From the NCBI GenBank assembly GCA_015060045.1, contig SUZH01000001.1:1-64000 (forward strand): a stretch of 64,000 nt of DNA. The letters are read 5' to 3'. Below are positions 46,072-52,264 of this stretch, one piece after another. The translations under genes were made by a program, and so were the position numbers. Every line of letters starts with the position of its first letter. Position 1 is the stretch's first letter. Under the pieces are notes generated by a model. It saw nothing but the letters and a program-made list of their open reading frames with translations, had not been told where the DNA came from and did no database searches. This DNA is from Rikenellaceae bacterium (lineage in GTDB: Bacteria > Bacteroidota > Bacteroidia > Bacteroidales > Rikenellaceae).

Positions 46072-47574
46072 TTATGCCGAAATGGTTCTTCGGATGGTTG
46101 GGTTTGACTTAATCGGAATGTGTGGGTCTTTGCGGGTGGTGGATTCACGGAGTAGTGTCCAGGTATGATTCCAACAATGCACCTCATAAACATAGACCAA
46201 ACTATTGATGCGGTTGTAGATCTTGATGACCGAGTAGGTCGGATTGGGTTTCTCGATGGTGATGATCTCGACTACTTGACGAATAATCTCGAATTTGTCT
46301 TCGTGCGTGAGGAGGTTTTCATCAATCGTATCGAGTAGTAACGATTTCCGTTGAGACTCCTTTCGGATGTAGAGGTCGATCAGTTCCTCCTTTCTTCGTT
46401 CCTTGCGAGCACGATCCTCGTAGAGTTGTTGTCGGAGATGCTCTGCTTTGGCCTGGGAGATTCGACCGAGGATGTAACTCTCCTCGACTCGTTCCAATTT
46501 GGTTTGGATGGTTTGCATATCCCGTTCTACAACCGAAATCTTTTGGGCTGTGGCCTCATAGGAGGTTTTGATCTGTTTGAGGAGCCGATCCCGATTCATC
46601 ACATATCGTTCATACATCATCTTGGCATACTCCCAGACCACAGGGTCGATGTTGGTTCTGCGAATCGAGACCCCTGCATGGTGTTTACTGAAGTAGGTAT
46701 CAATCGCCCCGTTGGTGCTGAGCAGGTAGCCCGTTCTGGCATCGCAGGTAAGCCCTTTCAGCAGGAACGGTGCTTTGCCCTTCCCTTTGCGAGTTTCGTT
46801 GTAGAGGGCAAGCGCTTGCTGTGCTGCCGAGTAGAGATCCTTGGATAGTATTTGCGGATAGGGAAATTCGCCCGTATAGATGGGGTTATTCAGAATCGTT
46901 CGAATCCGCAAGCAGAGGGTATTGATGGAGGATGCTGCAAAGTGCCCCTCCTCTTTAAGGTCGGTTGCGATCTCCCGTATCGATTTATGACGGGTGGTGT
47001 AGTCTTCGAATATGCGAACGATAATCGTAGATTCTGACGGATTGACGATGTAGCGTTTCTCTTTGTTTAGGTCATAACCGAAGGGCGGTTTACCCCCTGC
47101 CGATTTACCCAATTCTCGGTTTCTTCGTCTGCCTCGCATCATGCGTTCCTTCTTCAACATCATTTCGGATTCGGAGAGGGAGGAGAAGAGCGAAAACATC
47201 AAGGATCCCGTTTGGGACATCGTTCCATCCACTTCCAATAATCGGAAATAGGGTTTGAGGCAGATTAGCTGGATCTTTCTCTCAACCAAAAAGTCTCGGA
47301 TACTGAACAATACCAACTGCCTACGACTCAATCTGGAGAGTTCATAGAGATAGACACATGCAATATCCGAATTGCGATTGATGTGGTCTTTCATCTTATT
47401 CAATCCCCGTCGCTCCTCCTCGGATAGATTAATGGCCGATTCGGTATCTTCGATAATGATGATATCCCGATCCTCATATCCGTCTCGGTGTACCTCCCAC
47501 AGAATCTCATCGGTCTGCTGGGTTAGGTCTTGGTGTGACGAACTTACCCTGCTTAATACGATTGCCTTACTCAA
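46072..47574 (-). CDS. Large serine recombinase
   Basis: A 500-residue serine recombinase. The N-terminal resolvase domain starts KAIVLSRVSSSHQD with the catalytic serine S11 in RVS, and contains YLYELSRLSRRQ and LFSSLSESEMMLKKERMMRG. A recombinase domain follows (GKPPFGYDLNKEKRYIVNPSESTIIVRIFEDY, FAASSINTLCLRIRTILNNPIYTGEFPY). The usual zinc ribbon after it is degenerate: LLKGLTCDARTGYLLSTNG keeps one cysteine instead of CxxC pairs. A coiled coil (about 315-400) and a C-terminal domain complete it. Such enzymes integrate, excise or invert DNA at short att sites. It sits between the Fic gene and the left arm of the 167-bp inverted repeat around the AbiE-like pair, and may act there. No phage genes are near. 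Confidence 0.9.
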   Translation of the reverse strand: MSKAIVLSRVSSSHQDLTQQTDEILWEVHRDGYEDRDIIIIEDTESAINLSEEERRGLNKMKDHINRNSDIACVYLYELSRLSRRQLVLFSIRDFLVERKIQLICLKPYFRLLEVDGTMSQTGSLMFSLFSSLSESEMMLKKERMMRGRRRNRELGKSAGGKPPFGYDLNKEKRYIVNPSESTIIVRIFEDYTTRHKSIREIATDLKEEGHFAASSINTLCLRIRTILNNPIYTGEFPYPQILSKDLYSAAQQALALYNETRKGKGKAPFLLKGLTCDARTGYLLSTNGAIDTYFSKHHAGVSIRRTNIDPVVWEYAKMMYERYVMNRDRLLKQIKTSYEATAQKISVVERDMQTIQTKLERVEESYILGRISQAKAEHLRQQLYEDRARKERRKEELIDLYIRKESQRKSLLLDTIDENLLTHEDKFEIIRQVVEIITIEKPNPTYSVIKIYNRINSLVYVYEVHCWNHTWTLLRESTTRKDPHIPIKSNPTIRRTISA

Positions 47575-47863
47575 TACGCTGTGATTTAATGTGTTATATA
47601 TTTATATATAACAAAATCGGCAGCTTATTTAGTGATTTCGATACTGAATTTATTAATCCGTGTAAGGCGTTGATATCGTTGTTGTTATAGCGATTAATAA
47701 TTCAGGATTGGGAACAGTCAGGTCTTTTGGTCTATTATATATAATATATATCGGGGTCTCAAACCGAAGTTTATAAAATCGAAATTATTAATCCTTGTAT
47801 TTGGTTGTCTTTTAATGCGTTACAAACATTAATAATGTTATTATATTTCGGATATAGGCCCTT
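47575..47863. other. AT-rich stretch upstream of the recombinase, possible recombination site
   Basis: It contains a near-perfect palindrome TGTTATATAT-TT-ATATATAACA (47591-47612), a direct repeat TTATTAATCC.TGTA (about 47658 and 47787) and smaller palindromes such as CATTAATAATG. No coding frame. Placement next to a serine recombinase makes it a candidate att or binding region; nothing here proves that. Confidence 0.4.
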
Positions 47864-48030
47864 AAAAGAAACAAAAAATATAAGGAGTGCCAATCGCACT
47901 CCTTTATTTTTTATTCATTCTGAAGCAGTTAGGGCGATTCGACCCCAATCAAAAACCGTAAAAAATCGGGCGAAATACCGTCCAATCCTCGAAAAATCCT
48001 CTGAGAAGGGGATGGTGAGTTGGAGGGTGG
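47864..48030. repeat. 167-bp perfect inverted repeat, left arm
   Basis: These 167 bp are the exact reverse complement of 49349-49515; I compared them base by base and found no difference. The arm includes a terminator hairpin (AAGGAGTGC 47882-47890 with GCACTCCTT 47896-47904). The two arms enclose 1318 bp with the AbiEii-like pair. No transposase or IS ends recognised. Confidence 0.95.
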
Positions 48031-48033
48031 CCC

Positions 48034-48672
48034 TTACTCGACAAAATCCAACTTAATCAGTTGCCAGATTTTACCTTGTAAACATATAGGGTCGGGATCA
48101 TTGTCTGCTTGCGAAAAGTTTGTTAATCCTGCCGCGCACTCCTCTTGGCTCGCTCCATATGGATATCGTTCCGTATAGAATGAAAGCATTTGTTCTACAC
48201 TATACTCGTTCATCAACATATGCAGGTCCCAAAAGTCCTTCTTGCGACCGCCTCTCGATATTACATCCATTTTCATCGCAACAATATCTTCCACGGCGGC
48301 CATACGGATTGCACCATACTGCTCTATGGGGCGGATATGAGGATCAGTATAAAATAGATCCACCTTCACATTATCTTCCCGCGAATTGCCAACTAGGTAC
48401 GATGTCCCAAAACCTACTATATCACCACAATCGCCCTGACAGAAAGCGAACTCTTTTCGTAGAACCTCTTGCAAACGATAAAAGTCAATGGACCCGTATT
48501 CCGCATCGGTAAATAGGTCTATGTCGTCTGACATTCGGTGACCATATCGAAGAGATAAAGATGTGCCGCCTACGAGGCAGAACGGTGCAAATTCCTCTAT
48601 CTCCATCAATCTCTCCAAAGTTGATCGCAGTCTGGGTTTTACGGTTTGATATTGTAAATCCTTATGCTTCAT
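48034..48672 (-). CDS. AbiEii/AbiGii-type nucleotidyltransferase toxin
   Basis: A 212-residue nucleotidyltransferase-fold protein. The signature GGTSLSLRYGHRMSDDIDLF (35-54) has the GG-T/S pair and the metal-binding SDDID aspartates (D50, D52) of the AbiEii family; YGAIRMAAVEDIVAMKMDVISRGGRKKDFWDLHML matches the second conserved block. AbiEii proteins are toxins of type IV toxin-antitoxin or abortive-infection systems; related enzymes modify tRNA. ATG 48672 is used: it overlaps the antitoxin stop by 11 bp, a coupling typical of such pairs. The stop lies 3 nt from the left arm of the inverted repeat, so the module fills the bracketed segment. Confidence 0.9.
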   Translation of the reverse strand: MKHKDLQYQTVKPRLRSTLERLMEIEEFAPFCLVGGTSLSLRYGHRMSDDIDLFTDAEYGSIDFYRLQEVLRKEFAFCQGDCGDIVGFGTSYLVGNSREDNVKVDLFYTDPHIRPIEQYGAIRMAAVEDIVAMKMDVISRGGRKKDFWDLHMLMNEYSVEQMLSFYTERYPYGASQEECAAGLTNFSQADNDPDPICLQGKIWQLIKLDFVE

Positions 48673-49183
48673 AATCAAGGTGCTTTTTTAAATTCTCGCG
48701 AATCTTCTTTTCAAAAGGAGATCTCGGATCAATAGTGATTGTATTTAGGATTGTTTCTTTACCGTAAAATCGGATAATCTCCGTGATCTCTTCATCATTA
48801 CCTCGCTCAAAGATGCGATTGATAACATAATGACTATGTGCCGCGAAGTCAATACGATCCAATGTCGTATCCCAAAATATCGCGCTACGGAACTTCGTAA
48901 GGTCAGGACGATATTCTGCAGATAGCTTGCGCTTCTCCTCTGCAATATCATAGTATACCTGTAGAATCATTAAAAAACCCTCATCAAAACCAAGTGCCTT
49001 CTCTATGCGAAGAGCCAAAGGTGTATTCATTGACCTACGTCCTCGAATAATGGCACTCAAAGTTTGCGGATGTTCACCGATAGACGCTGCGAATTGCCCA
49101 CTTTTGAGTTTGCGGTTATTCAACTCGCGTCGCAAAAAAAGGCCGGGATGTATCCCCTTGAGTATTTCAATCCTTCTATTCAT
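48662..49183 (-). CDS. XRE-family antitoxin-like protein with C-terminal DUF6922-like domain
   Basis: A 173-residue protein. Residues about 8-65 (GIHPGLFLRRELNNRKLKSGQFAASIGEHPQTLSAIIRGRRSMNTPLALRIEKALG in pieces) form a HigA/VapI-like helix-turn-helix. The C-terminal half (LTKFRSAIFWDTTLDRIDFAAH, VINRIFERGNDEEITEIIRFYG) resembles DUF6922, which often sits next to AbiEii-like genes in Bacteroidetes. ATG 49183 is preferred to an upstream in-frame start at 49258 because a promoter ends 4 nt before it. Together with the downstream toxin gene it makes a probable toxin-antitoxin operon with the antitoxin first. Confidence 0.85.
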   Translation of the reverse strand: MNRRIEILKGIHPGLFLRRELNNRKLKSGQFAASIGEHPQTLSAIIRGRRSMNTPLALRIEKALGFDEGFLMILQVYYDIAEEKRKLSAEYRPDLTKFRSAIFWDTTLDRIDFAAHSHYVINRIFERGNDEEITEIIRFYGKETILNTITIDPRSPFEKKIRENLKKHLDYEA

Positions 49184-49187
49184 ATCG

Positions 49188-49219
49188 CAAAAATAAACAT
49201 TTTTGTTTAGAAATACAAG
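49188..49219 (-). promoter_or_regulatory. Promoter of the AbiE-like pair
   Basis: Minus-strand -33 CTTG (49216-49219), 20-nt spacer, -7 TATTTTTG (49188-49195). The box ends 4 nt before the ATG at 49183, predicting a leaderless mRNA. It lies inside the inverted-repeat-bracketed segment, so an inversion would carry promoter and genes together. The rest of 49220-49348 shows no gene. Confidence 0.68.
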
Positions 49220-49348
49220 CTGTGTGCCAAAATTCACACTCTTAACAGCAGTTTCCACGCGAAATTTGTATAGTTCTTAGGTTTGTTACATTTTGTGTAA
49301 TATAGGGATTTTAGAAAAATCAGAGTTCAACCTCACACCGTTCACAGC

Positions 49349-49515
49349 CCACCCTCCAACTCACCATCCCCTTCTCAGAGGATTTTTCGAGGATTGGACG
49401 GTATTTCGCCCGATTTTTTACGGTTTTTGATTGGGGTCGAATCGCCCTAACTGCTTCAGAATGAATAAAAAATAAAGGAGTGCGATTGGCACTCCTTATA
49501 TTTTTTGTTTCTTTT
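49349..49515. repeat. 167-bp perfect inverted repeat, right arm
   Basis: Exact reverse complement of 47864-48030. It ends 1 nt from the 3' end of tRNA-Glu. On the minus strand the arm supplies the tRNA terminator (AAGGAGTGC, 5-nt loop, GCACTCCTT at 49475-49497, then TATTTTTT). The left arm is therefore probably a copy of the region downstream of the tRNA. Confidence 0.95.
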
Positions 49516-49516
49516 G

Positions 49517-49588
49517 TAGTGGATAGGGGATTCGAACCCCTATGTCGTGCGTGAGAGGCACGTATCCTAGCCCTTAGATGAATCCACC
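49517..49588 (-). tRNA. tRNA-Glu (CUC anticodon)
   Basis: The minus strand folds as a tRNA: acceptor GGTGGAT with ATCCACT, D arm with AAGGGCTAGGAT, anticodon stem CGTGC/GCACG enclosing CTCTCAC (anticodon CUC, glutamate) and T arm AGGGG-TTCGAAT-CCCCT. The 3' CCA is not encoded. Ends are placed by the stem and could shift one base. Its own promoter lies at 49607-49638 and its terminator lies in the adjacent inverted-repeat arm. Confidence 0.93.
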
Positions 49589-49606
49589 ATTTCTTGTTTG
49601 GTGATG

Positions 49607-49638
49607 CAAAGATAAGGCAAGTTTTTATTCCCTGCAAA
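49607..49638 (-). promoter_or_regulatory. tRNA-Glu promoter
   Basis: Minus-strand -33 TTTG (49635-49638), 20-nt spacer, -7 TATCTTTG (49607-49614), with the CTTGCCT extension directly before the -7 box, as in rrn P1. Predicted start is about 14 nt before the mature tRNA. The remainder of the gene-free stretch 49589-49895 shows no coding frame. Confidence 0.85.
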
Positions 49639-49827
49639 TTTTTCGAGCAAAAAAATGCAAACTTTTTTCAGAATGCCCCTCAGAGCGCACTCCAGGGCAC
49701 ATTTCCGACAACGGCCTTTTCTCGGATTTTTTAAGACCAAACGGGCAAGCAGCCTGATTTCCGATGCTTAAGCCCCACGAGCCACAGGCACCAAACACAA
49801 ACAAGCGAGGGAGGAGAACCGTTCGTG

Positions 49828-49859
49828 TTTGGTCTTTTCGCCAAAATCACCTATATTTG
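49828..49859 (+). promoter_or_regulatory. apt promoter
   Basis: -33 TTTG (49828-49831), 20-nt spacer, -7 TATATTTG (49852-49859), 36 nt before ATG 49896. It rules out the longer open frame beginning at 49764, most of which is upstream of the transcript. Confidence 0.8.
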
Positions 49860-49895
49860 TCTATTGGCAAATTGTTTAGGAGCCAAACCGACGTT

Positions 49896-50456
49896 ATGAA
49901 GAATAGCCTGAAATTTTACAAGGATTTCCCCAAAGAGGGTATCGTATTTGTGGACATTATCCCCTTGTTGCAGAACAAAGGGCTCTTCGCGCAACTCACC
50001 CAAGCGTTGAGCGAGGCCGTAACAGCCCCCAACGTAGTGGCTCCCGAGGCTCGAGGATTCCTCTTTGCCGCCCCGCTGCTCATCGCCAAGCCCGAGGTGG
50101 AGAACCTTGTTCCCATCCGCAAAAGTGGCAAGCTCCCCTTCGCAGAGGGTGACCTGCAAGCCATAGCCATCCAGAAGGAGTACGGCGCCGATCATCTCTA
50201 CTACCGTTTGAGCGATATCGCTGCGGGCAAGGCTTCCGAAGGGAAGATTCACCTCTCGATTATCGACGACGTTTTAGCCACGGGTGGCACAGCCGAAGGG
50301 ATTGCCCAGTCGTTACAGGGGCGCAAAATCGTCAAAGAGGGGGTCGAATACGAAGTGGCAATCAACGAGTTTATCTTCCTGGTCGAGCTGACCGAACTGC
50401 AGGGTGCACAACGATTGGAGCAGATTGCACCTGTGAAATCGTTGATTAAGTTGTAG
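49896..50456 (+). CDS. apt: Adenine phosphoribosyltransferase (or close purine phosphoribosyltransferase)
   Basis: A 186-residue type I phosphoribosyltransferase. MKNSLKFYKDFPKEGIVFVDIIPLLQ matches the Apt N-terminus (FPKxGIxFxDI), APEARGFLFAAPL is the base-side loop, VPIRKSGKLP the flexible loop and IIDDVLATGGTAEG (122-135) the PRPP-binding motif with the D124-D125 pair. It salvages adenine to AMP. The long frame starting at 49764 is rejected because the promoter at 49828-49859 lies within it. Slightly longer than most Apt proteins, with insertions near LYYRLSDIAAGK, so a related purine enzyme is possible. Confidence 0.87.
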   Translation: MKNSLKFYKDFPKEGIVFVDIIPLLQNKGLFAQLTQALSEAVTAPNVVAPEARGFLFAAPLLIAKPEVENLVPIRKSGKLPFAEGDLQAIAIQKEYGADHLYYRLSDIAAGKASEGKIHLSIIDDVLATGGTAEGIAQSLQGRKIVKEGVEYEVAINEFIFLVELTELQGAQRLEQIAPVKSLIKL

Positions 50457-50569
50457 GATCAGAGGGGCAACGCTAATCGTAAGACAACAGCAAATGCCTT
50501 GTAAAGTGCGCTTGAAGGGGTTGTAGTACCGATTTTGAAACAATTTTATTGCTATACGAACAGAAAAAC

Positions 50570-50602
50570 AAAGGGTGTCGCTTTTGCAACACCCTTTATT
50601 TT
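50570..50602. terminator. Terminator shared by the candidate ncRNA and apt
   Basis: AAAGGGTGT (50570-50578) pairs with ACACCCTTT (50589-50597), inner GC/GC pair, loop TTTT. U-tracts on both strands: ATTTTG on plus, GTTTTTCTG on minus. Confidence 0.82.
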
Positions 50603-50738
50603 GAGGCAAATCAGCAGGCTTTCGACCCTCCCCGGCGAGCACCGCTCGGGTTAATCTAAGTCGTGCTTAGCACAACAACCGGCCGACCTTTCCTCTACCA
50701 ACCTAAAACTACTAACCTAAAATGAACCTTAAAACTTC
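50570..50738 (-). ncRNA. Candidate stable small RNA (possibly 6S-like, Bacteroidales-1 type)
   Basis: A complete transcription unit with no protein: perfect promoter (50743-50774), then about 170 nt on the minus strand, then a terminator (ACACCCTTT/AAAGGGTGT stem, 50570-50597) with a U-tract. Internal structure includes the hairpins GTGC-TAA-GCAC and CGAGC-GGT-GCTCG, and a possible closing stem GAGGAAA/TTTGCCTC just before the terminator. Its promoter shares the CTYGCCT extension with rrn P1 and tRNA-Glu, which suggests a stable, growth-linked RNA. The known Bacteroidales-1 motif has the same promoter-RNA-terminator layout; I cannot verify a match without a covariance search. Confidence 0.62.
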
Positions 50739-50742
50739 ACTG

Positions 50743-50774
50743 CAAAGGTAAGGCGAGATTTTGAATTATGCAAA
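50743..50774 (-). promoter_or_regulatory. Promoter of the candidate ncRNA
   Basis: Minus-strand -33 TTTG (50771-50774), 20-nt spacer, -7 TACCTTTG (50743-50750). The spacer ends CTCGCCT next to the -7 box, nearly the same as in rrn P1 and tRNA-Glu (CTTGCCT). Confidence 0.83.
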
Positions 50775-51006
50775 TATTTTAGGAATAATTTAAATAAATT
50801 TAACAATTATGTAATAAAACAAGTCTCACGAGGGCCCTTTAAAGCACGTGAGAGGACTGATAGATAACCAATTAAAACAGAAAAAGTCCTCAAAATCAGC
50901 ACAAGAGTGGTTGCACCGACGCACGAGCCATTCCAACCTGACAAGTCGAGACAAAATCTGCCGCATAAAGTCGAAAAATCCAAAAAAAATACTATTTTTG
51001 TGCGCC

Positions 51007-52119
51007 ATGGCCGGAATCTACTTCCATATCCCCTTCTGCAAGCGCATTTGCAGCTACTGCGACTTCTACCGCACGGCTCAGCTCAAGGAGCTGCCCGAAG
51101 TGGTGGAGAAGATGTGCGAAGAGGTCCGGGGACGGGCGGATTACCTACCCGACAAGCAGCTGAAAACCATCTATTTCGGAGGAGGAACACCCTCGCTGCT
51201 ATCCCCGGAGCAACTCGCACAACTGCTCAAGACCACCCGCACACATTTCGACTGCTCTGAGGTGGAGGAGACCACGCTGGAGGCCAACCCCGACGATTTA
51301 ACAGCTGAATACTTACAAGCGCTGCGCCAGATGGGGATCAACCGCCTTTCTATCGGCATCCAATCTTTTGATAATGATTGCCTTAAACTGATGAACCGCC
51401 GACACACGGCCGAGGAGGCGATTGCGGCGGTCAAGGCGGCTCAACAGGCAGGATTTGACAACCTGACGATCGACCTGATCTTTGGCGTCCCCGGATTTGG
51501 AGGCGAGAAGTTGGAACGCTCGATCGAGACAGCCCTCTCGCTCGGCGTACAACACATTTCGGCCTATCTGCTGACTATCGAAGAGCGCACACGCTTCGGA
51601 CGCATGGTGAAAAAGGGCGAATTACAGGAGATCAGCGACGAAACGGCCGAAGCGGAATACCTACTCATACACAAACGATTAACAGCCGCCGGCATGGAGC
51701 ATTACGAAGTCTCAAACTACGCTCTACCCTCCTTCCGCGCCCGACACAACAGCCACTATTGGGACGCAACGCCCTACCTCGGTATCGGCCCCGGAGCGCA
51801 CTCCTTCGATGGGGTTTCACGCCAATGGAACGTGGCCTCCACGACGCGCTACCTGCAAGGAGAACCTCCTGAGCGCGAGCTTCTTGGCGAAGAGGAGATG
51901 CGCGAAGAGTTTCTCATGACGCGTCTGCGCACGGCCGACGGTTTTTCGCTCGACGAAGCAGCCAACCGCTTTGGAGAGGAGTACCGCAACCGCCTCGAAA
52001 AGGCAGCCCAGAGGCTCATCCAGGAGGGCTTGCTGCACGAGCAGGCAGGGCACCTTCGGATTCCGCCCGAAAAATTATTGTTATCGGACTATGTAATCGG
52101 CTCGATGTTTGACTTATAG
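51007..52119 (+). CDS. hemW: HemW-like radical SAM protein (coproporphyrinogen oxidase-like)
   Basis: A 370-residue radical SAM protein. MAGIYFHIPFCKRICSYCDFY carries the cluster motif C11-x3-C15-x2-C18, followed by the HemN/HemW signatures IYFGGGTPSLL, EANPDDLT, RLSIGIQSFD, DLIFGVPG, LEHYEVSNYA-like MEHYEVSNYA and YLGIGPGAHSF. HemW proteins are heme chaperones rather than true HemN oxidases; the single CxxxCxxC with FY rather than the HemN CxxC extension favours HemW. The frame is open to 50848, but ATG 51007 gives the canonical start. A -7-like box ends 6 nt upstream. Confidence 0.88.
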   Translation: MAGIYFHIPFCKRICSYCDFYRTAQLKELPEVVEKMCEEVRGRADYLPDKQLKTIYFGGGTPSLLSPEQLAQLLKTTRTHFDCSEVEETTLEANPDDLTAEYLQALRQMGINRLSIGIQSFDNDCLKLMNRRHTAEEAIAAVKAAQQAGFDNLTIDLIFGVPGFGGEKLERSIETALSLGVQHISAYLLTIEERTRFGRMVKKGELQEISDETAEAEYLLIHKRLTAAGMEHYEVSNYALPSFRARHNSHYWDATPYLGIGPGAHSFDGVSRQWNVASTTRYLQGEPPERELLGEEEMREEFLMTRLRTADGFSLDEAANRFGEEYRNRLEKAAQRLIQEGLLHEQAGHLRIPPEKLLLSDYVIGSMFDL

Positions 52120-52179
52120 CGCCCCGCAGGAGCCGCAACAGACAAATGGAGGATAATCGTTCTTAAATTTTTTGAAAAA

Positions 52180-52211
52180 GTTGCATTATATAAATATAAG
52201 TGCTACCTTTG
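52180..52211 (+). promoter_or_regulatory. Promoter of the glycogen synthase-phosphorylase gene
   Basis: -33 GTTG (52180-52183, one mismatch), 20-nt spacer, -7 TACCTTTG (52204-52211). The leader is about 50 nt and starts with a small GCGG...CCGC hairpin just after the box. Confidence 0.72.
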
Positions 52212-52264
52212 CGGCCGAAAACCGCGAATAGTTTTATTCGGAAAAACAACAAATTAAACGATAT

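Larger units (their letters stand above)
50457..51006. other. Gene-free stretch between apt and hemW holding a candidate ncRNA
   Basis: No coding frame with family resemblance. It contains a bidirectional terminator (50570-50602), the candidate ncRNA and its promoter (see separate entries), an AT-rich stretch 50760-50830, and a -7-like box TATTTTTG (50993-51000) that ends 6 nt before the hemW ATG without a matching -33. Confidence 0.6.

Noticed and set aside
46072..47574. Prophage
   Set aside because: The large serine recombinase is alone; no capsid, terminase, portal, tail or lysis genes occur nearby.
47864..49515. Insertion sequence or composite transposon
   Set aside because: The long inverted repeats enclose only a toxin-antitoxin pair. 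There is no transposase frame, and no target-site duplication was seen: the bases outside the arms differ.
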